A stretch of 64,000 bases of DNA, taken from assembly GCA_035533475.1 (NCBI GenBank), contig DATLTS010000057.1:1-64000 (forward strand), read 5' to 3'. The notes below the pieces were generated by a model. It saw nothing but the letters and a program-made list of their open reading frames with translations. It was not told the DNA's origin and made no database searches. The translations under genes and the position numbers were made by a program. This DNA is from Mycobacteriales bacterium. GTDB lineage: Bacteria; Actinomycetota; Actinomycetes; DATLTS01. How positions within the stretch are numbered: the first letter of the stretch is position 1; every line of letters starts with the position of its first letter. Shown piece after piece: positions 8,026 to 15,909 of this stretch.

Positions 8026-8255
8026 GCAGACAAGTGGGCCAGCGCGGCCCGGATGGCCTCCGACCGGCTCATGTGGTTCTTCGCGGCTGCCACGTCGAGG
8101 GCGTCGAGTTCGTCGGCGGTCAGCCGCACTGCCACGACCTGCATGGGTGCGGCTCCCCGGCCCGGCCGCCCGCGCCCCCGGCGCTTGATTTCGTCGGCGT
8201 CATAGCCGGCTTCGGCCTCGTCGGCCCACTCCTGGATCCGCTGCTCGCTCACCAT
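8022..8255 (-). CDS. Ribbon-helix-helix antitoxin
   Basis: 77 residues from the ATG at 8255. The C-terminal half has the ribbon-helix-helix pattern MQVVAVRLTADELDALDVAAAKNHMSRSEAIR (described, split by a strand and two helices). The N-terminal part EQRIQEWADEAEAGYDADEIKRRGRGRP is acidic then basic. Such proteins bind their operator as dimers and neutralise the toxin encoded by the overlapping downstream gene, which here carries a stop. The 5' side has a short TCGT-N3-ACGA inverted repeat near 8265 that may be part of the operator. Confidence 0.8.
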   Translation of the reverse strand: MVSEQRIQEWADEAEAGYDADEIKRRGRGRPGRGAAPMQVVAVRLTADELDALDVAAAKNHMSRSEAIRAALAHLSA

Positions 8256-8415
8256 CCTAAAATCGTATGACGAAAAGCGGGGGATGGCCAAAGCCGACCT
8301 GACGACCACCCGATGAGGGCCCTCACGTGCCGGAGGCCATGTACGCAGCCAGGATGTAGTTCGGGCGGCGGTCGAGGTTCTTGCGCGCGCGTAATCGTAA
8401 TGGTGGAGTCGGATA

Positions 8416-8709
8416 TCAGAACCGTCCGAATGCCTGGGGTGCCGTCTCCTCATCGTCGGTCCACGAATGACCGACGGCCGCGGTTCGACACAGGCGACCG
8501 GGGTCGGTCACTGTGACAGTGAATATGAAGGTTCGAACGACACCACGGCCGTGGACTAGACGGTCGTGGTGGCCGGTGTAGCCGGTGACCTGGTCGATGT
8601 CGAGTCCGGTGGTTGTGGTCAGCGCGCGATACAACGCGTCTTCGTCGTGCAACAACGGAACCATTTCCTCGCGGACGCGTAGGCCGCCGAGATCGGAAAG
8701 AAGGTCAAG
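8416..8709 (-). pseudogene. Nudix-like fragment, degenerate
   Basis: The frame reads LLSDLGGLRVREEMVPLL, then ALYRALTTTTGLDIDQV, then GYTGHHDRLVHGRGVVRTF, then FTVTVTDPG. This spacing follows Nudix proteins (GG...E...AL.RE..EE.GL, then a GHxD strand), but the key glutamates of the Nudix box are replaced by Ala and Thr. There is no credible start; the open frame merges upstream with the NTPase remnant. I read it as a decayed fragment. Confidence in the family is modest. Confidence 0.4.
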
Positions 8710-8989
8710 CCCTGAAGACGGCTGCTTCTAAGCGCGGCGACGACGAGGCGTGACTTCCCTCCAGCGACGAGCTCCTGAATCAATCGTCCTGCCCGCTCGC
8801 CAAAGGTGTCCACATCATCGAGTACGACCACTCCGCGCGCATCGCGGCGGCAGCAGCAACGATTCTCGGCACTCGGCGGTCACCCTCCAACGTGTCGAGC
8901 GAAGCGACTGACCGACCGGCGGTGTCGAGCCCAAGCGCAATGCGCATAGCGGTCGTGCTCTTCCCGGTGGCGGCAGTCCCGGCCCGACG
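8690..8989 (-). pseudogene. P-loop NTPase remnant with frameshift
   Basis: One minus-strand frame carries a Walker A motif, GTAATGKSTTA at about 8980-8948, followed by SVASLDTLEGDRRVPRIVAAA. Near 8840 the homology jumps to another frame, GVVVLDDVDTFGERAG (Walker B) and LVAGGKSRLVVAALRSSRLQGL. The two halves together resemble the nucleotide-binding core of a STAND or AAA-type ATPase. The N-terminal and C-terminal domains are missing, and the piece is fused to a PIN remnant upstream and a Nudix-like piece downstream. Confidence 0.5.
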
Positions 8990-9528
8990 AGCGAAGCGGG
9001 GCACGCCCGTCCGTGAGAGCGCGCCGAGCACCTCCTCGGCGGTCATCGGCCGATGTTGCCGATCGGCAGCCATTTCGATCACCACTGCGGTGAGCGCCTC
9101 AGGGCGTTCCTCGAAGAGTTCGACCAGGTAGTCGTCCGGGCGCCGGACGCTGACTCCCCGCCGGGCGAGCGCCTGGCCGGGAAGTCCCGAACGTTGCGGG
9201 TGATGATCGTGGTCGGCGCCCGGGCGGTCGCCGCGGCCGCCTGGACGCGGTCGTCGGGATCCTGCCCCGGCATCAAGGCGATGAGGTGCTCGTAGTCCGC
9301 CCGCGGCACGTCTTGGCCGGCGAACGCCTACCGGATGTCGTCGCAGATCCGCGCCGCCGCCTCGCGGCTGCGGATCCCGTGCCCCACCCACTTGCGGGTG
9401 AGCTCGTTGAGCAGGTCCTCAGTCCAGAAGATCTCATGCAGAGACGCCTCATCGAGGCGGAGCATCAGGTCGAGCAGAGAGATCGGGTAGCAGACGTTGG
9501 TGTCCGACAGGACCCGACGCAGGGCCAC
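8990..9528 (-). pseudogene. PIN-domain toxin with a stop and a frameshift
   Basis: Starting at GTG 9528 the frame gives VALRRVLSDTNVCYPISLL (first PIN Asp), LHEIFWTEDLLNELTRKW, then a TAG at 9328-9330, then continues in frame with VPRADYEHLIALMPGQDPDDRVQAAA and TIITRNVRDFPARR (second and third acidic sites). At about 9160 the frame changes and the expected tail, GVSVRRPDDYLVELFEERP to GALSRTGVPRF, follows. At least two independent lesions are present. It follows the excisionase-type antitoxin, its natural partner. Confidence 0.7.
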
Positions 9529-9535
9529 CCGGGCG

Positions 9536-9973
9536 TCAGTATTCGAGACCGGCCGCGGTCGCGTCAGCGACCACCTTGCGGATGCCCTCGCGCTTGCGGC
9601 TGCGGGCTCCGCGGTGGGCGAGCACAGCACGCACCGGGATCCTGCGGTAGGAGCTGCCCGGGAGCCGGCGTGCGGGGAGGACGCCCGCGCCGACCAGCCG
9701 GTCGACGTACTGACGCGAGACTCCGAGCAGCCTGGCCGCCTGCGCCGGGCTCACCTCGGCCTCCTCCGCCACGATGGCGACCGAGTCCCCATCGTCGAGG
9801 GAGCCGGCGGCCGCCACCAGGATGCGAACCAGCGACCGGGGCAGATCCAGTTCGTGGTCGCCTACCCTTACGCGCACCCGCGCTGCTGCCGTGCCAACCA
9901 GAGCACGCACCGCGCGCACCTGAGACCGCTCGGCGTCGACGGCACGGACCTCGGCAAGTGCAGGCACGGACAT
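9536..9973 (-). CDS. Excisionase-type (MerR-like HTH) antitoxin
   Basis: 145 residues from the ATG at 9973, preceded by AGGAGGAG. The C-terminal half contains VSPAQAARLLGVSRQYVDRL and GVLPARRLPGSSYRRIPV, the winged HTH_17/excisionase domain, used here as a DNA-binding antitoxin. The N-terminal part is a helical segment likely to contact the PIN toxin. The gene is intact, although the adjacent toxin is broken, so it may be an orphan regulator. It stops 8 nt before the toxin start. Confidence 0.75.
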   Translation of the reverse strand: MSVPALAEVRAVDAERSQVRAVRALVGTAAARVRVRVGDHELDLPRSLVRILVAAAGSLDDGDSVAIVAEEAEVSPAQAARLLGVSRQYVDRLVGAGVLPARRLPGSSYRRIPVRAVLAHRGARSRKREGIRKVVADATAAGLEY

Positions 9974-9989
9974 GACTCCTCCTGGCAAA

Positions 9990-9995
9990 ACTATA
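9990..9995 (-). promoter_or_regulatory. Probable -10 element of the excisionase/PIN operon
   Basis: On the minus strand TATAGT lies 17 nt upstream of the antitoxin start and just before the AGGAGG ribosome site, an AT-rich patch in otherwise GC-rich DNA. The transcript would have a very short leader. The -35 is unclear. Confidence 0.35.
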
Positions 9996-10289
9996 GCGCA
10001 AGCTGCCACACCTGCAACCACCCCGAACGAGCCAGCGAGCAACCCCCTCCGAGCCCACATCCCGGCTCAGCCCAACAGCAGCCGCAGGGCCAATTCACGA
10101 CCCTGCGGACGACTGGTCCGGCTCCTGCCGGGGGCACTCGGCCGTACACAATGCGAACCTTTCAGCGTTCGTGGAGGGCGAGCTGGTCGTGCTTGCACGC
10201 ACCCACGCCAAGATTCGTCGCGACGGGTATCGCAGCCGCCTAACGTCTTGAGGTCGACGGGCATGCCGATGTCAGGGTGTTCCCAGGCT
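9996..10289. other. Non-coding interval
   Basis: About 290 bases between the antitoxin promoter and the CGGCGAG repeats. Frames on both strands lack recognisable domains. Nothing else is seen. Confidence 0.4.
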
Positions 10290-10362
10290 CGGCGAGAGGG
10301 CTGGCGGATCGGCGAGATTTGCTCGGCGAATCGGCGAGTAGTCGAGGGCGAATCGGCGAGTA
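10290..10362 (+). repeat. Iterated CGGCGAG repeats, about 22-bp period
   Basis: CGGCGAG occurs at 10290, 10310, 10332 and 10354. The last two copies sit within an exact 16-bp repeat, GGCGAATCGGCGAGTA, at 10325-10340 and 10347-10362. Spacings of 20, 22 and 22 bp place copies on the same face of the helix. The array ends directly at the ATG of the ATPase pseudogene. It could be a regulatory iteron or a slippage product. Confidence 0.6.
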
Positions 10363-11633
10363 ATGGTCCAGCCTAGAGCCGTGGAGCCACCAATTCGCAC
10401 CCGCCATGTGATGCCGTGGTTGCTGGAGTCGCTGGGCGATACCCGCGTGGTGGTGGTGCAAGGGGCCAGGCAGGTTGGCAAGACCACGTTGGTCACACAA
10501 GTCGTCGAGCGGCTCGGTGGCCGGCTTGTGACCTTGGATGATGACCTGACGCGAGAGGCCGCCGAAGCCGACCCTGCTGGGTTTCTGCAGCAGAACCCGG
10601 ATGGCCTGTTGGCGGTCGATGAGGTGCAGCGGGTGCCGGGTTGGTGCTTGCGTTGAAGGTTGCCGTGGACCGCGACCCTCGTCCTGGCCGGTTTCTCCTT
10701 ACGGGGGCGGCGAACTTGCTGCGGCTTCCGGCGATGCACGACAGCCTTGCCGGTCGAGCCGAGAACGTGGACCTGTACGGGTTCAGCCAAGGTGAGATCA
10801 TCGGTGTTCGCGAACAGTTCGTCGACCGGCTCTTGACTGGTGACACGTTCCTCGGCCATCGCAGCGACATGACACGTGATGGGTACCTGGCGCGCGCCTG
10901 CGCCGGCGGCTACCCCCAAGCGTTGGGGCGCCCGGCAGGGCGGCGCCGCTCCGCGTGGTTCGACAACTACCTGCGGCGCATCGTCGAACGCGACGCGCCT
11001 GTTATCTCTGGCTTGCAGCGGTTGAGCGAGCTGCCGCTGTTGTTGCGGCTGCTGGCCGCGCGCAACGCGAGCGAGCTCAACGTCACTAGCCTCGCCAACG
11101 ATGCTGGCATCCCGGTGCGGACCTTGGGCCCGTACCTGGATCTGCTGGAGACCCTGTTCTTGGTCAACCGGCTGCCCGCGTGGTCGACCAACTTGTCCCA
11201 GCGGGTGGTGTCGCGCCCCAAGCTCGCCCTGCATGACACCGGCTTGGCTGCCCGGCTTATCAACGTATCCGCTGCCGGAGCCGGTGTGACCGCTAACCCC
11301 CAGGTCGCTGGCCACCTACTCGAGGGATTCGTCGCCGCCGAGTTGCGCCGCCAACTCACCTGGTCCGACCAGGACGCCCGGCTGTTCCACTACCGGGATC
11401 GCCACGGAGCCGAGGTCGACCTCATCCTGGAAACCGACGACGGACGCGTCGCCGCGATCGAGGTCAAGGCCACCTCTACCGTCAACGCCCGCGACACCAA
11501 GTGGCTGGCCCAGCTACGTGACCGGCTCGGTAACCGCTTCGTCGCCGGCGTCGTCCTGCACGCCGGCACCACTACAGCACCGTTCGGGCCACGCCTGACC
11601 GCGGCCCCCATCGACACTCTCTGGTCCCCGTGA
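10363..11633 (+). pseudogene. AAA_14/DUF4143 ATP-binding protein with one frameshift
   Basis: The N-terminal frame (from 10363) has Walker A GARQVGKTTL and Walker B LLAVDEVQRVP. It ends in a stop at 10656. The remainder, from LVLALKVAVDRDPRPGRF (sensor LLTGAANLLRLP) through the DUF4143 winged-helix region to the end, lies in another frame. Joining needs one extra base near 10638, where GG replaces an expected GAG-type codon. The C-terminal domain keeps EVDLILE...VAAIEVKA, the PD-(D/E)xK-like nuclease core. The total would be about 422 residues, normal for the family, whose cellular role is uncertain. Confidence 0.8.
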
Positions 11634-11659
11634 TGCGGGGCGCGTACGACCATGTAGCC

Positions 11660-12042
11660 ATGACCACCCTGGCTAGTGCTACCGGCACACCCCACAGGCG
11701 TCGCTATCGGACGAAGCCCTTGGTCGTCCACCCGCCGGAGCTCGTTCCATTGTCCCGCAAAGACGAGGAGCGGGCTATCGCGGCGTTCGCGCCGCTGCTC
11801 GCGCCTTTGTTCAACGCGGACGGCCCGATGAGGTGCGAAGCAGAGGAGGAGCGACGGAGTCATGACCGAGCACACACCGAACACTGCGGGGTGCCACCCA
11901 ATCGGCGCTCGACGAAGCCCGCGGCGCGGCTTATCACGCCCAAAGGTTCGACCCTGTCAAACTGGCCATCGGCAAACCCACTGATCAGCGCCATGATCAA
12001 CTCTTGGTGCACTCAGCGTTTTCGCAGGTCAGGGCCGCTTAA
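11660..12042 (+). pseudogene. Decayed pair of small ORFs of unknown function
   Basis: From ATG 11660 a frame reads MTTLASATGTPHRRRYRTKP, then PPELVPLSRKDEERAIAAFAPLL, with normal codon use, before turning into low-quality sequence that runs to 12091. A second start at ATG 11862 follows a strong AGGAGGAG site (MTEHTPNTAGCHP) but soon loses frame. A +1 shift near 11900 restores a coherent frame to TAA at 12042 (SALDEARGAAYHAQRFDPVK...). I read this as two formerly coupled small genes, now eroded. No function is recognised. Confidence 0.4.
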
Positions 12043-12071
12043 ACCAACAGCCAGAGTGGAGAGGTCTCTTC

Positions 12072-12097
12072 CTTATCTGAGCAGTATCTAAGATAAG
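12072..12097. promoter_or_regulatory. Palindromic operator upstream of the ArsR-type regulator
   Basis: CTTATCT (12072-12078) and AGATAAG (12091-12097) form a 7-bp inverted repeat. A tighter perfect palindrome, TATCTAAGATA, sits at 12085-12095. The right-hand half is shared and TATCT occurs twice in direct orientation, which could allow two overlapping dimer sites. It ends 8 nt before the regulator's ATG and would block transcription of the whole hydrogenase-like operon. Confidence 0.7.
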
Positions 12098-12105
12098 CTG
12101 CCACA

Positions 12106-12441
12106 ATGACTGTGCCGTCTCGTCCGGTCCATGAGGTGAAGTCGACCCTGTTCCGCGTTCTGGGCCATCCGGCGAGGATCCGGATTCTGGAGTTGCTCCG
12201 CGACGGCGAGCGGTCGGTTGGCTCTCTGCAGGCCGAGCTCGATCTCGGTGAGGGAAGCACGTCTCAGCACTTGGCCGCGCTGCGCCGGATCGGGCTGGTC
12301 GATTCGCGTCGGGAGGGGACGACCATCTACTACCGCGTCGGGGATGGGCGGGTATTCGAGCTGCTCGCGGTGTCGCGCGACATCATCGTGGCGCAGCTCG
12401 CTAGTCAACAGTCGGTCCTGCGTGAGCTCAAGTCATCGTGA
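12106..12441 (+). CDS. ArsR/SmtB-family regulator (Rv0081-like)
   Basis: 111 residues. The winged-helix core is VLGHPARIRILELLRDGE, GSLQAELDLGEGSTSQHLAAL (recognition helix) and VDSRREGTTIYYRV (wing). There are no cysteine or histidine clusters for metal sensing. The sequence and position, first gene of a hyc-like operon, match M. tuberculosis Rv0081 as I remember it, a hypoxia-network regulator that represses its own operon. The stop overlaps the next gene's GTG by 4 nt. Confidence 0.85.
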   Translation: MTVPSRPVHEVKSTLFRVLGHPARIRILELLRDGERSVGSLQAELDLGEGSTSQHLAALRRIGLVDSRREGTTIYYRVGDGRVFELLAVSRDIIVAQLASQQSVLRELKSS

Positions 12442-14381
12442 CCGGCGCCCTGGTGATCTCGGGGCTGTGCCTGATCGCCCTCGGCGGCGCACTTGCCGCG
12501 ACTCGGCGAACGTGGCAGACCGGCCTCACCGTGGCGGCCGCCGGCGCCGCCGTCCTGGGCATTGCCGGGTTCGTTGTCCTTGCCGAGGGATCGCTGGTGG
12601 GTTCGCCGTTCACCAGTCACTTCAGCCCCCGCTTCGGGATCGACCCGCTGAGCGGCCTGTTCCTCGGCACGCTCGGCATAGTCGCTGCACCAGCGCTCTG
12701 CTTCTCCCGAGGCTATCTGCCCCCAACCGGTCGAAGCAGGGCCCTGGGAGGCGTGACTACCGCGTTCGTGCTCGCCCTGATCGCAGAGTTCTGCGCTCGT
12801 GATCCGGTCACCCTGCTGGCGGGCTGGGAGCTCATGACCTTGCTGCCTGCCGCCGCGATCCTCATCGCCCGCGACGATCGGCCAGCCCGCCAGTCGGTGT
12901 TCACCTATCTGGCGGTGACGCATCTCGGCGGCGGCGGCACCTGGATCGCAATCCTGCTGCTGGCCAAAGCCGGAGCGATCGGCGGCGGCACCGTCCTGCA
13001 CGCCGGCTCCGGGTTACAAGCGGCGGTCGCGGTGGCCGCCCTCATCGGACTGGGCACCAAGGCTGGCGTGATGCCGCTGCACGTGTGGCTGCCGCGCGCG
13101 CATCCCATCGCTCCGGCACCGGTGTCGGCCCTGATGAGCGGCGTGATGATCAAGGTGAGCATCTACCTGCTGGTGCGGGTCCTGGTTGACTGGGCTGGCC
13201 CGCTACCCCTGTGGATCGGCATCGCCGTGACCGCGCTGGGAGCGCTGTCCGCGGTCGGGGGCGTCACCTACGCCTTGTTCGAACATGACCTGAAACGGCT
13301 GCTGGCCATGCACTCGATCGAGAACATCGGCATCATCGTGCTGGGCATCGGAGCCTGTCTGTTGCTCCGGAGCAGGGGTGGCGACGCATGGGCGGCCATC
13401 GCACTCGCGGCGGCGCTGCTCCACACCGTCAACCACGCGATGTTCAAGTCGCTTCTGTTCTTGTGCGCGGGGGCGTTCGAGCGCGCCGTCGGCGTATTGG
13501 AGCTGGATCGACTCGGCGGTCTGCTGCGGCGGATGCCGGTGACCGGCGCCGCCTTCTTCCTCGGGGCTATGGCCATCGCCGGACTGCCCCCGTTGAACGG
13601 GTTCGCGTCGGAGTGGCTGACCCTACAGGCCCTGGTGCACATCCCCCGCTACGGCCGAGTGGTGGACGGGATGACCGGGATGGTCGGGTTGGGCGCGTTG
13701 GCAGCGACCGCCGCGCTGGCGATGTTCTGCTTCGTCAAGGTGATCGGGCTCGTGCTGCTCGGGCCACCGCGGCATGCTCCGGCGCCCGGCGCCGCCATGC
13801 CGTCAGCCGGGATGAGCGGCAGCGTGGTCTTGCTCGCGGGCGGGTGCGTCCTGCTCGGAGTCGCACCCGGCGTGCTTTTCGGTCGGCTGGTCGGGCTTGC
13901 GCCCTGGGCAGTCAACCTGCCGACCGCCATCGGACTGCACGTTCCCGGGACTGGATCCCTGCCGACCGCAGCCATCGCGGCTCTGCTCGTCGTAGTCCCC
14001 GTGATCCTGGTCCGGCTACGTGGCAACGCGGCTGCTGTCGCTGTCCCTACCTGGGTCTGCGGGCAGGCGGTCGTGACCCGCTTGCATTGGACGAGTGCCG
14101 GTTTCACCAAGCCGCTTCGCCTCGCCCTCGAACCGGTGCTGCGCCCGCAACGCGATGTCGCGACCCGCGAGCACGGAGGCGTGGTGCAGGAGATCACCTA
14201 CACGGGGCGCGTGCCGCATCTGATCGAGGAGCGGGTGTACGCGCCAGCCTTGCGCCGCGGACTGTCCGCAGCCGCCCAGATCCGACGGTTGCAGAGCGGA
14301 AGTCTCGGCACCTACGCGGCCTACCTGATCGGCCTGCTGCTCGTGTTGCTCCTCGCCGCCCGGCTGGGGCTGGCCGGGTGA
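12438..14381 (+). CDS. Hydrogenase-4 component B / NuoL-like antiporter subunit (Rv0083-like)
   Basis: 647 residues from GTG 12438, with about 15 or more membrane helices. Proton-channel residues of the Mrp/NuoL family are visible: Glu in GWELMTLLPAA, Lys in GTKAGVMPLHVWLP followed by PAPVSALMSGVMIK, and Lys in VNHAMFKSLLFLC. A C-terminal extension with amphipathic sequence (RLHWTSAGFTKPLRLAL to RVPHLIEERVY) resembles HyfB-type subunits. It should pump protons or sodium as part of the membrane arm. It overlaps both neighbours by 4 nt (GTGA). Confidence 0.9.
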   Translation: MTGALVISGLCLIALGGALAATRRTWQTGLTVAAAGAAVLGIAGFVVLAEGSLVGSPFTSHFSPRFGIDPLSGLFLGTLGIVAAPALCFSRGYLPPTGRSRALGGVTTAFVLALIAEFCARDPVTLLAGWELMTLLPAAAILIARDDRPARQSVFTYLAVTHLGGGGTWIAILLLAKAGAIGGGTVLHAGSGLQAAVAVAALIGLGTKAGVMPLHVWLPRAHPIAPAPVSALMSGVMIKVSIYLLVRVLVDWAGPLPLWIGIAVTALGALSAVGGVTYALFEHDLKRLLAMHSIENIGIIVLGIGACLLLRSRGGDAWAAIALAAALLHTVNHAMFKSLLFLCAGAFERAVGVLELDRLGGLLRRMPVTGAAFFLGAMAIAGLPPLNGFASEWLTLQALVHIPRYGRVVDGMTGMVGLGALAATAALAMFCFVKVIGLVLLGPPRHAPAPGAAMPSAGMSGSVVLLAGGCVLLGVAPGVLFGRLVGLAPWAVNLPTAIGLHVPGTGSLPTAAIAALLVVVPVILVRLRGNAAAVAVPTWVCGQAVVTRLHWTSAGFTKPLRLALEPVLRPQRDVATREHGGVVQEITYTGRVPHLIEERVYAPALRRGLSAAAQIRRLQSGSLGTYAAYLIGLLLVLLLAARLGLAG

Positions 14382-15301
14382 GCGGGTACCAAGCCGCCGC
14401 AGGCACGGTACAACTCCTCGGAGGTGTCGCGCTCGCACCACTGTGGCCCGGCCTAGTGCAACACTGGAAAGCCCGGCTGCAAGGCCGGATGGGGCCCGAC
14501 CCGCTGCAGCCCTACCGCGAACTGCACCGGCTATGGCACAAGAGCACCGTCACGATCGAGGGCGCCACAGCCGTGTATCGGTGCGCTCCCTCGGTTGCAG
14601 CGGCCAGCATTCTGGCCGCGGTGCTGGTCGTGCCCGCCGCATCGGCGGCACCCGGCTGGGGGATCGGCCACGACGCCTTCGTCCTCGCCGGCCTGCTCGC
14701 GCTAGCCCGCTTCGCCATGGCAGCCGCCGCGTGGGACGTCGGAAACGGGTTCTCGCTGATGGGCGCCAGCCGCGAACTCACCATCTCGGTCTTCGTTGAG
14801 TCGACCCTCGTCCTCGCGTTGGGTGTCGCCACCCTGCTGGCCGGCAGCACCGACCTGGTAGCTGTGGTGGCTCGCACCGCGGGTGGGGCCGCCTGGACCG
14901 GCCCCGCCCTGGCGCTAGCCGCAGCGGCCTTCGCGCTGGTTGTCATCGCGGAGACCGGTCGCCAGCCGTTCGACAACCCGGACACCCATCTCGAACTGAC
15001 CATGATCCACGAGGGTCCGCTACTGGAGTACGCCGGTCGCGACCAGGCGTATCTGCAGTGGGCGGCAGCGGCCCGGCACTGGCTCGTGCTGGTCATCGCC
15101 GCCCAGGTCTTCCTGCCACATCTCCGCGGCGTGCCCGGGCAGTTGCTGGCGCTCCCGGTCGTGGTCGTCGTGTTGTGCGGTCTGCTCGCGTTGCTTGAGA
15201 CCTGCGTAGCCAAGATGCGCGTGCTCGTGGTACCGAGGGTCGTGGGCCTAGGGTCGGCCTTGGCGCTGCTCGGCAGCGCGTCCTGGTTGGCCACGCGATG
15301 A
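14378..15301 (+). CDS. hycD: Formate hydrogenlyase subunit 4-like / NuoH-like protein
   Basis: 307 residues from GTG 14378, overlapping the upstream stop by 4 nt. The NuoH/HycD signature is clear: ETGRQPFDNPDTHLEL followed by MIHEGPLLEYAGRD in the cytoplasmic loop that faces the peripheral arm. About eight membrane helices. In the complex this subunit links the small [4Fe-4S] subunit and the catalytic subunit to the antiporter modules. The order hycD-hycP-hycQ-hycE matches the M. tuberculosis cluster. Confidence 0.9.
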   Translation: MSGYQAAAGTVQLLGGVALAPLWPGLVQHWKARLQGRMGPDPLQPYRELHRLWHKSTVTIEGATAVYRCAPSVAAASILAAVLVVPAASAAPGWGIGHDAFVLAGLLALARFAMAAAAWDVGNGFSLMGASRELTISVFVESTLVLALGVATLLAGSTDLVAVVARTAGGAAWTGPALALAAAAFALVVIAETGRQPFDNPDTHLELTMIHEGPLLEYAGRDQAYLQWAAAARHWLVLVIAAQVFLPHLRGVPGQLLALPVVVVVLCGLLALLETCVAKMRVLVVPRVVGLGSALALLGSASWLATR

Positions 15302-15909
15302 GCGGTGAGGCCGTGTGGGCCCTGGTCGGCTTGGGGCTTGGGGTCGTGATGGTGAGGCGCCGGTCGGTGGCCGTCGCGTTGGTGACCGGGCAAGCCGTGG
15401 TTCTGGTCGGCGTGGCGCTGGCTCACGCCAAGACCGGCGGCGACATCATCGCCGCGATTGCTCTCGGCGCCCGCGCGGCAGCGTTGGCGACGCTGCTACT
15501 GCTCCTCGTGGCGCGCAGCCGCGAGGCGCGGCCGGTACGTGCAGCGGTCGCACCACTGGCACGCGCCGGGCTAGCGGTCGGGTTCGCGTTACTGCTGACG
15601 TGGCTGGTGTCGATCACCGCCGTCCGCTCGCATGTCGCCTACCAAGCCGTGCTGGCGCTGGTGGCGTTCGGTGTCGCGACAGTGGTGACCCGACGCGCCA
15701 CCCTGTTCCAGGTGCTCGGCATCGTCCTCGTCGAAAATGGTCTCGCGCTGGCTGCGCTGACCCTGCCCGGCGGCTCCTCGTTGGTGATCGAGCTGGGAGT
15801 GACCCTCGACCTGACCCTGATCGCGCTCGTCGCTGCGTTGTTCCACGAGCGAATCTTCGCCGAATTCGGGGCCGGCGACACTGCGGCACTGCGGAGTCTG
15901 CGTGACTAG
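15298..15909 (+). CDS. hycP: HyfE/HycP-like membrane subunit
   Basis: 203 residues starting ATG 15298 (ATGA overlap with hycD). Largely hydrophobic with about six helices, including VVTRRATLFQVLGIVLVENGLAL, which corresponds to the NuoK-like glutamate region (Glu in LVENG). The C-terminus, LTLIALVAALFHERIFAEFG, fits HyfE. It would be the small antiporter-like subunit of the membrane arm. Confidence 0.8.
   Translation: MSGEAVWALVGLGLGVVMVRRRSVAVALVTGQAVVLVGVALAHAKTGGDIIAAIALGARAAALATLLLLLVARSREARPVRAAVAPLARAGLAVGFALLLTWLVSITAVRSHVAYQAVLALVAFGVATVVTRRATLFQVLGIVLVENGLALAALTLPGGSSLVIELGVTLDLTLIALVAALFHERIFAEFGAGDTAALRSLRD

Noticed and set aside
10325-10362. CRISPR array
   Set aside because: Repeats are only 16 bp, with 6-nt spacing and no cas genes; they are too short and too few.
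13388-14377. Long plus-strand frame preceding hycD in the same reading frame
   Set aside because: This part is a shifted reading of the HyfB-like gene; only the part after GTG 14378 encodes NuoH-like sequence.
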